Notes under the pieces: generated by a model
What the model was told of the DNA's origin: nothing
Databases searched by the model: none
Seen by the model: only the letters and a program-made list of their open reading frames with translations
Translations under genes and position numbers: made by a program
In this document: positions 5,699 through 7,067 of the stretch, piece by piece
Layout: every line of letters starts with the position of its first letter
Numbering within the stretch: the stretch's first letter is position 1
NCBI GenBank assembly: GCA_017519685.1
Contig: JAFWRV010000293.1
Location: 1-7,067 of the forward strand
Length of the DNA: 7,067 nucleotides
Source of the DNA: Clostridia bacterium
GTDB lineage: Bacteria > Bacillota > Clostridia > Oscillospirales > Acutalibacteraceae
Reading direction: 5' to 3'

Positions 5699-6836
5699 AA
5701 AGCCCGAAATGGGCAAGCATATCATTATAGCAGTCGAGCGTCGCCGGATGCACCGGGCGGTCCGCCTTCACAAGACTGTTTATCGTGTAACGGCCGGTAT
5801 AAAGCATTGCGTGCTCGGGTGAAATCGAGGCAAGCTTCCTGACTGTCGCAACATCGGGATAATCCCTGTCGGCAGAGATGAAATCCGCCGTATATACTAT
5901 TTTCTCAAGCAGGGACATACCCGCTTTCCCGGTTGTGTGCCAGCGGATTGCCGACAGTATCTCCGGGTCGTCCGTTACCTGTCTTTCTCTTAAAAAGGGA
6001 GGCGCGGACATCTGATGCCAGACTTTATGATTGTTTCTTTCAAGCGGTGTCATTTCACCGATTAATCTTATATGCTCGGAAGCGGGAAGATTCTTCGTTA
6101 TATCGTGAAGCAGCCCCGCAAGACGCGCCTTATCCTCATCCGCACCGTAAAGCCGCGCGAGTTCTCCGGCGCTTACGCTGACGCATTCGCTGTGATAAAT
6201 CCGTCTTTCATCGAGCATATCCGACAGAAGCTTTCTGTATTCATCAAGATCGTCGTCATACAGCCCGTGCGCTTTGATATAGTCATAGACCTTTTTGTCA
6301 ATCAGTTCCCCGCAGGCGTAATTGCTTTTGATTCTGATACGCACCTGCGTTGAGCTGATTTCAACGGGGTCGGCGTCAACAAAAACAATCCTGCCGCGCT
6401 GCTCCGCCGTATAAGGTGAAAAATCAGGTCTGAAATTCTTCTCGCGCGAAGCCGCGCAGACCGTGCAGAGAGAAAGAATTTCTTCCCATCTGTACCAGGT
6501 GTGAAAAGAGGAAAGCATATCGGAACCGATTATGAAGAAGAATTCATCGCCGGGATACCTCTCTTTAAGCTCCCTGAGGGTATCGACCGTGTAACTCTTA
6601 TCGCCTCTGTCAAGCTCGATTGACGAAACCTCAAAAAGCTCCGAATCAAAGGCAAGACGGCACATATTGAGTCGGTCCCCGGCGCTTGCGAGAGAGCCGG
6701 CCGATTTATGCGGCGGGATGCAGGACGGGATGACAATAATCCTGTCAAGTCCGAGTTTCTCCGCAACCCGCTGAGCCAGCGCGGTGTGACCCTTGTGGGG
6801 AGGATTGAAGCTTCCTCCGAAAACTCCGGTTTTCAT
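5697..6836 (-). CDS. nadD: NadD-YqeK fusion: nicotinate-nucleotide adenylyltransferase plus HD-domain phosphohydrolase
   Basis: This 379-residue protein has two domains. Residues 1 to about 192 are NadD, which makes nicotinate adenine dinucleotide from nicotinate mononucleotide and ATP for NAD synthesis. The nucleotidyltransferase motif is GGSFNPPHKGH (7-17), FIIGSDML is at 101-108, and the ISSTQVR motif is at 160-166. Residues about 200-379 are an HD-domain protein of the YqeK type, a family known to hydrolyse diadenosine tetraphosphate symmetrically. Candidate metal ligands are His215, the HD pair His244-Asp245 in AGLLHDITK, a His at 270 or 274, His300 in RWHTTGK, and Asp318 in YTADFIS. In many Firmicutes these are two adjacent genes; here one uninterrupted frame joins them with no internal stop. 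The start is fixed by the glycine-rich motif at residue 7. No Shine-Dalgarno site is visible, and the ATG lies one base after the stop of the upstream gene, so initiation probably depends on coupling. Catalytic motifs of both halves look intact. Confidence 0.96.
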   Translation of the reverse strand: MKTGVFGGSFNPPHKGHTALAQRVAEKLGLDRIIVIPSCIPPHKSAGSLASAGDRLNMCRLAFDSELFEVSSIELDRGDKSYTVDTLRELKERYPGDEFFFIIGSDMLSSFHTWYRWEEILSLCTVCAASREKNFRPDFSPYTAEQRGRIVFVDADPVEISSTQVRIRIKSNYACGELIDKKVYDYIKAHGLYDDDLDEYRKLLSDMLDERRIYHSECVSVSAGELARLYGADEDKARLAGLLHDITKNLPASEHIRLIGEMTPLERNNHKVWHQMSAPPFLRERQVTDDPEILSAIRWHTTGKAGMSLLEKIVYTADFISADRDYPDVATVRKLASISPEHAMLYTGRYTINSLVKADRPVHPATLDCYNDMLAHFGL

Positions 6837-6837
6837 A

Positions 6838-7067
6838 TTACTTGATATTGACTTTCGAATCCATCAGCATTGAGGTCGCGACGAAAAGAGCGACACTCGC
6901 GACGATATCGAAAAACAGTCCGGTAAGACCGAATGAGATGACATTCTCGGTGTTCATTGAAACGGTGGTGCTCAGCGACATTCCCGCCTTATCGACAACG
7001 ATTGAGAGAGGAATGTTCTTTGTGAGAATAACGCTTATAACCGTTGTTACGATAAACACGGCAAAGA
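6838..7067 (-). CDS. Small membrane protein, 5' end beyond the window (possibly DUF4321-like)
   Basis: The open frame runs to the right edge of the window (at least 75 residues), and the stop is one base before the nadD-yqeK start. The GTG at 7059 could be a start, but it lies inside a hydrophobic stretch (FAVFIVTTVISVILT) that continues past the edge, so it is more likely an internal Val. Two hydrophobic segments are visible: this N-terminal one and a second near the C-terminus (GLFFDIVASVALFVATSMLM), separated by a polar stretch. The protein ends DSKVNIK. The layout loosely recalls short two-helix Clostridia proteins of the DUF4321 type, but that is a weak resemblance and no function is claimed. 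Overlapping organisation with nadD-yqeK shows it belongs to the same operon. Confidence 0.6.
   Translation of the reverse strand, partial: FAVFIVTTVISVILTKNIPLSIVVDKAGMSLSTTVSMNTENVISFGLTGLFFDIVASVALFVATSMLMDSKVNIK

Overview
The window looks like chromosomal DNA of a Clostridia-type Firmicute (Bacillota), most likely a gut-type Oscillospirales/Ruminococcaceae relative. The evidence is a 58-residue basic ribosomal protein S21, an 804-residue bacterial LeuRS, the housekeeping order nadD-rsfS-leuS, Shine-Dalgarno sites resembling AAGGAGG, and moderate base composition (near half G+C by eye). No mobile element, CRISPR array, tRNA or rRNA is visible. The assignment comes from gene content read by eye, not from a database search.

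Left part, plus strand (1-2448): a two-gene unit. The first gene is a stand-alone acyltransferase with the catalytic domain of 2-oxoacid dehydrogenase E2 subunits (chloramphenicol acetyltransferase fold). It has no lipoyl or E3-binding domain and carries an extra insert of about 55-60 residues. A gap of about 33 bases separates it from a glycoside-pentoside-hexuronide:cation (GPH, MelB-like) symporter. The unit ends at a strong hairpin terminator.

Centre (2449-2603): a convergent intergenic region with two hairpins. One terminates the plus-strand unit and may work both ways. The other terminates rpsU transcription coming from the right.

Right part, minus strand (2604-7067), read right to left: a 5'-truncated small membrane protein gene, a nadD-yqeK fusion (NAD biosynthesis joined to an HD-domain phosphohydrolase of the Ap4A-hydrolase type), rsfS (ribosome silencing factor), leuS, and then rpsU. 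rpsU has its own near-consensus promoter in the leuS-rpsU gap. The first four genes are tightly packed (1, 9 and 20 bases apart) and form an operon linking NAD cofactor supply, alarmone clearance, ribosome dormancy and leucyl-tRNA charging.

Most of the window is ordinary housekeeping DNA. The part least explained by standard annotation is the acyltransferase-symporter pair, whose substrate cannot be read from sequence. I see no clearly new defence or mobile system.
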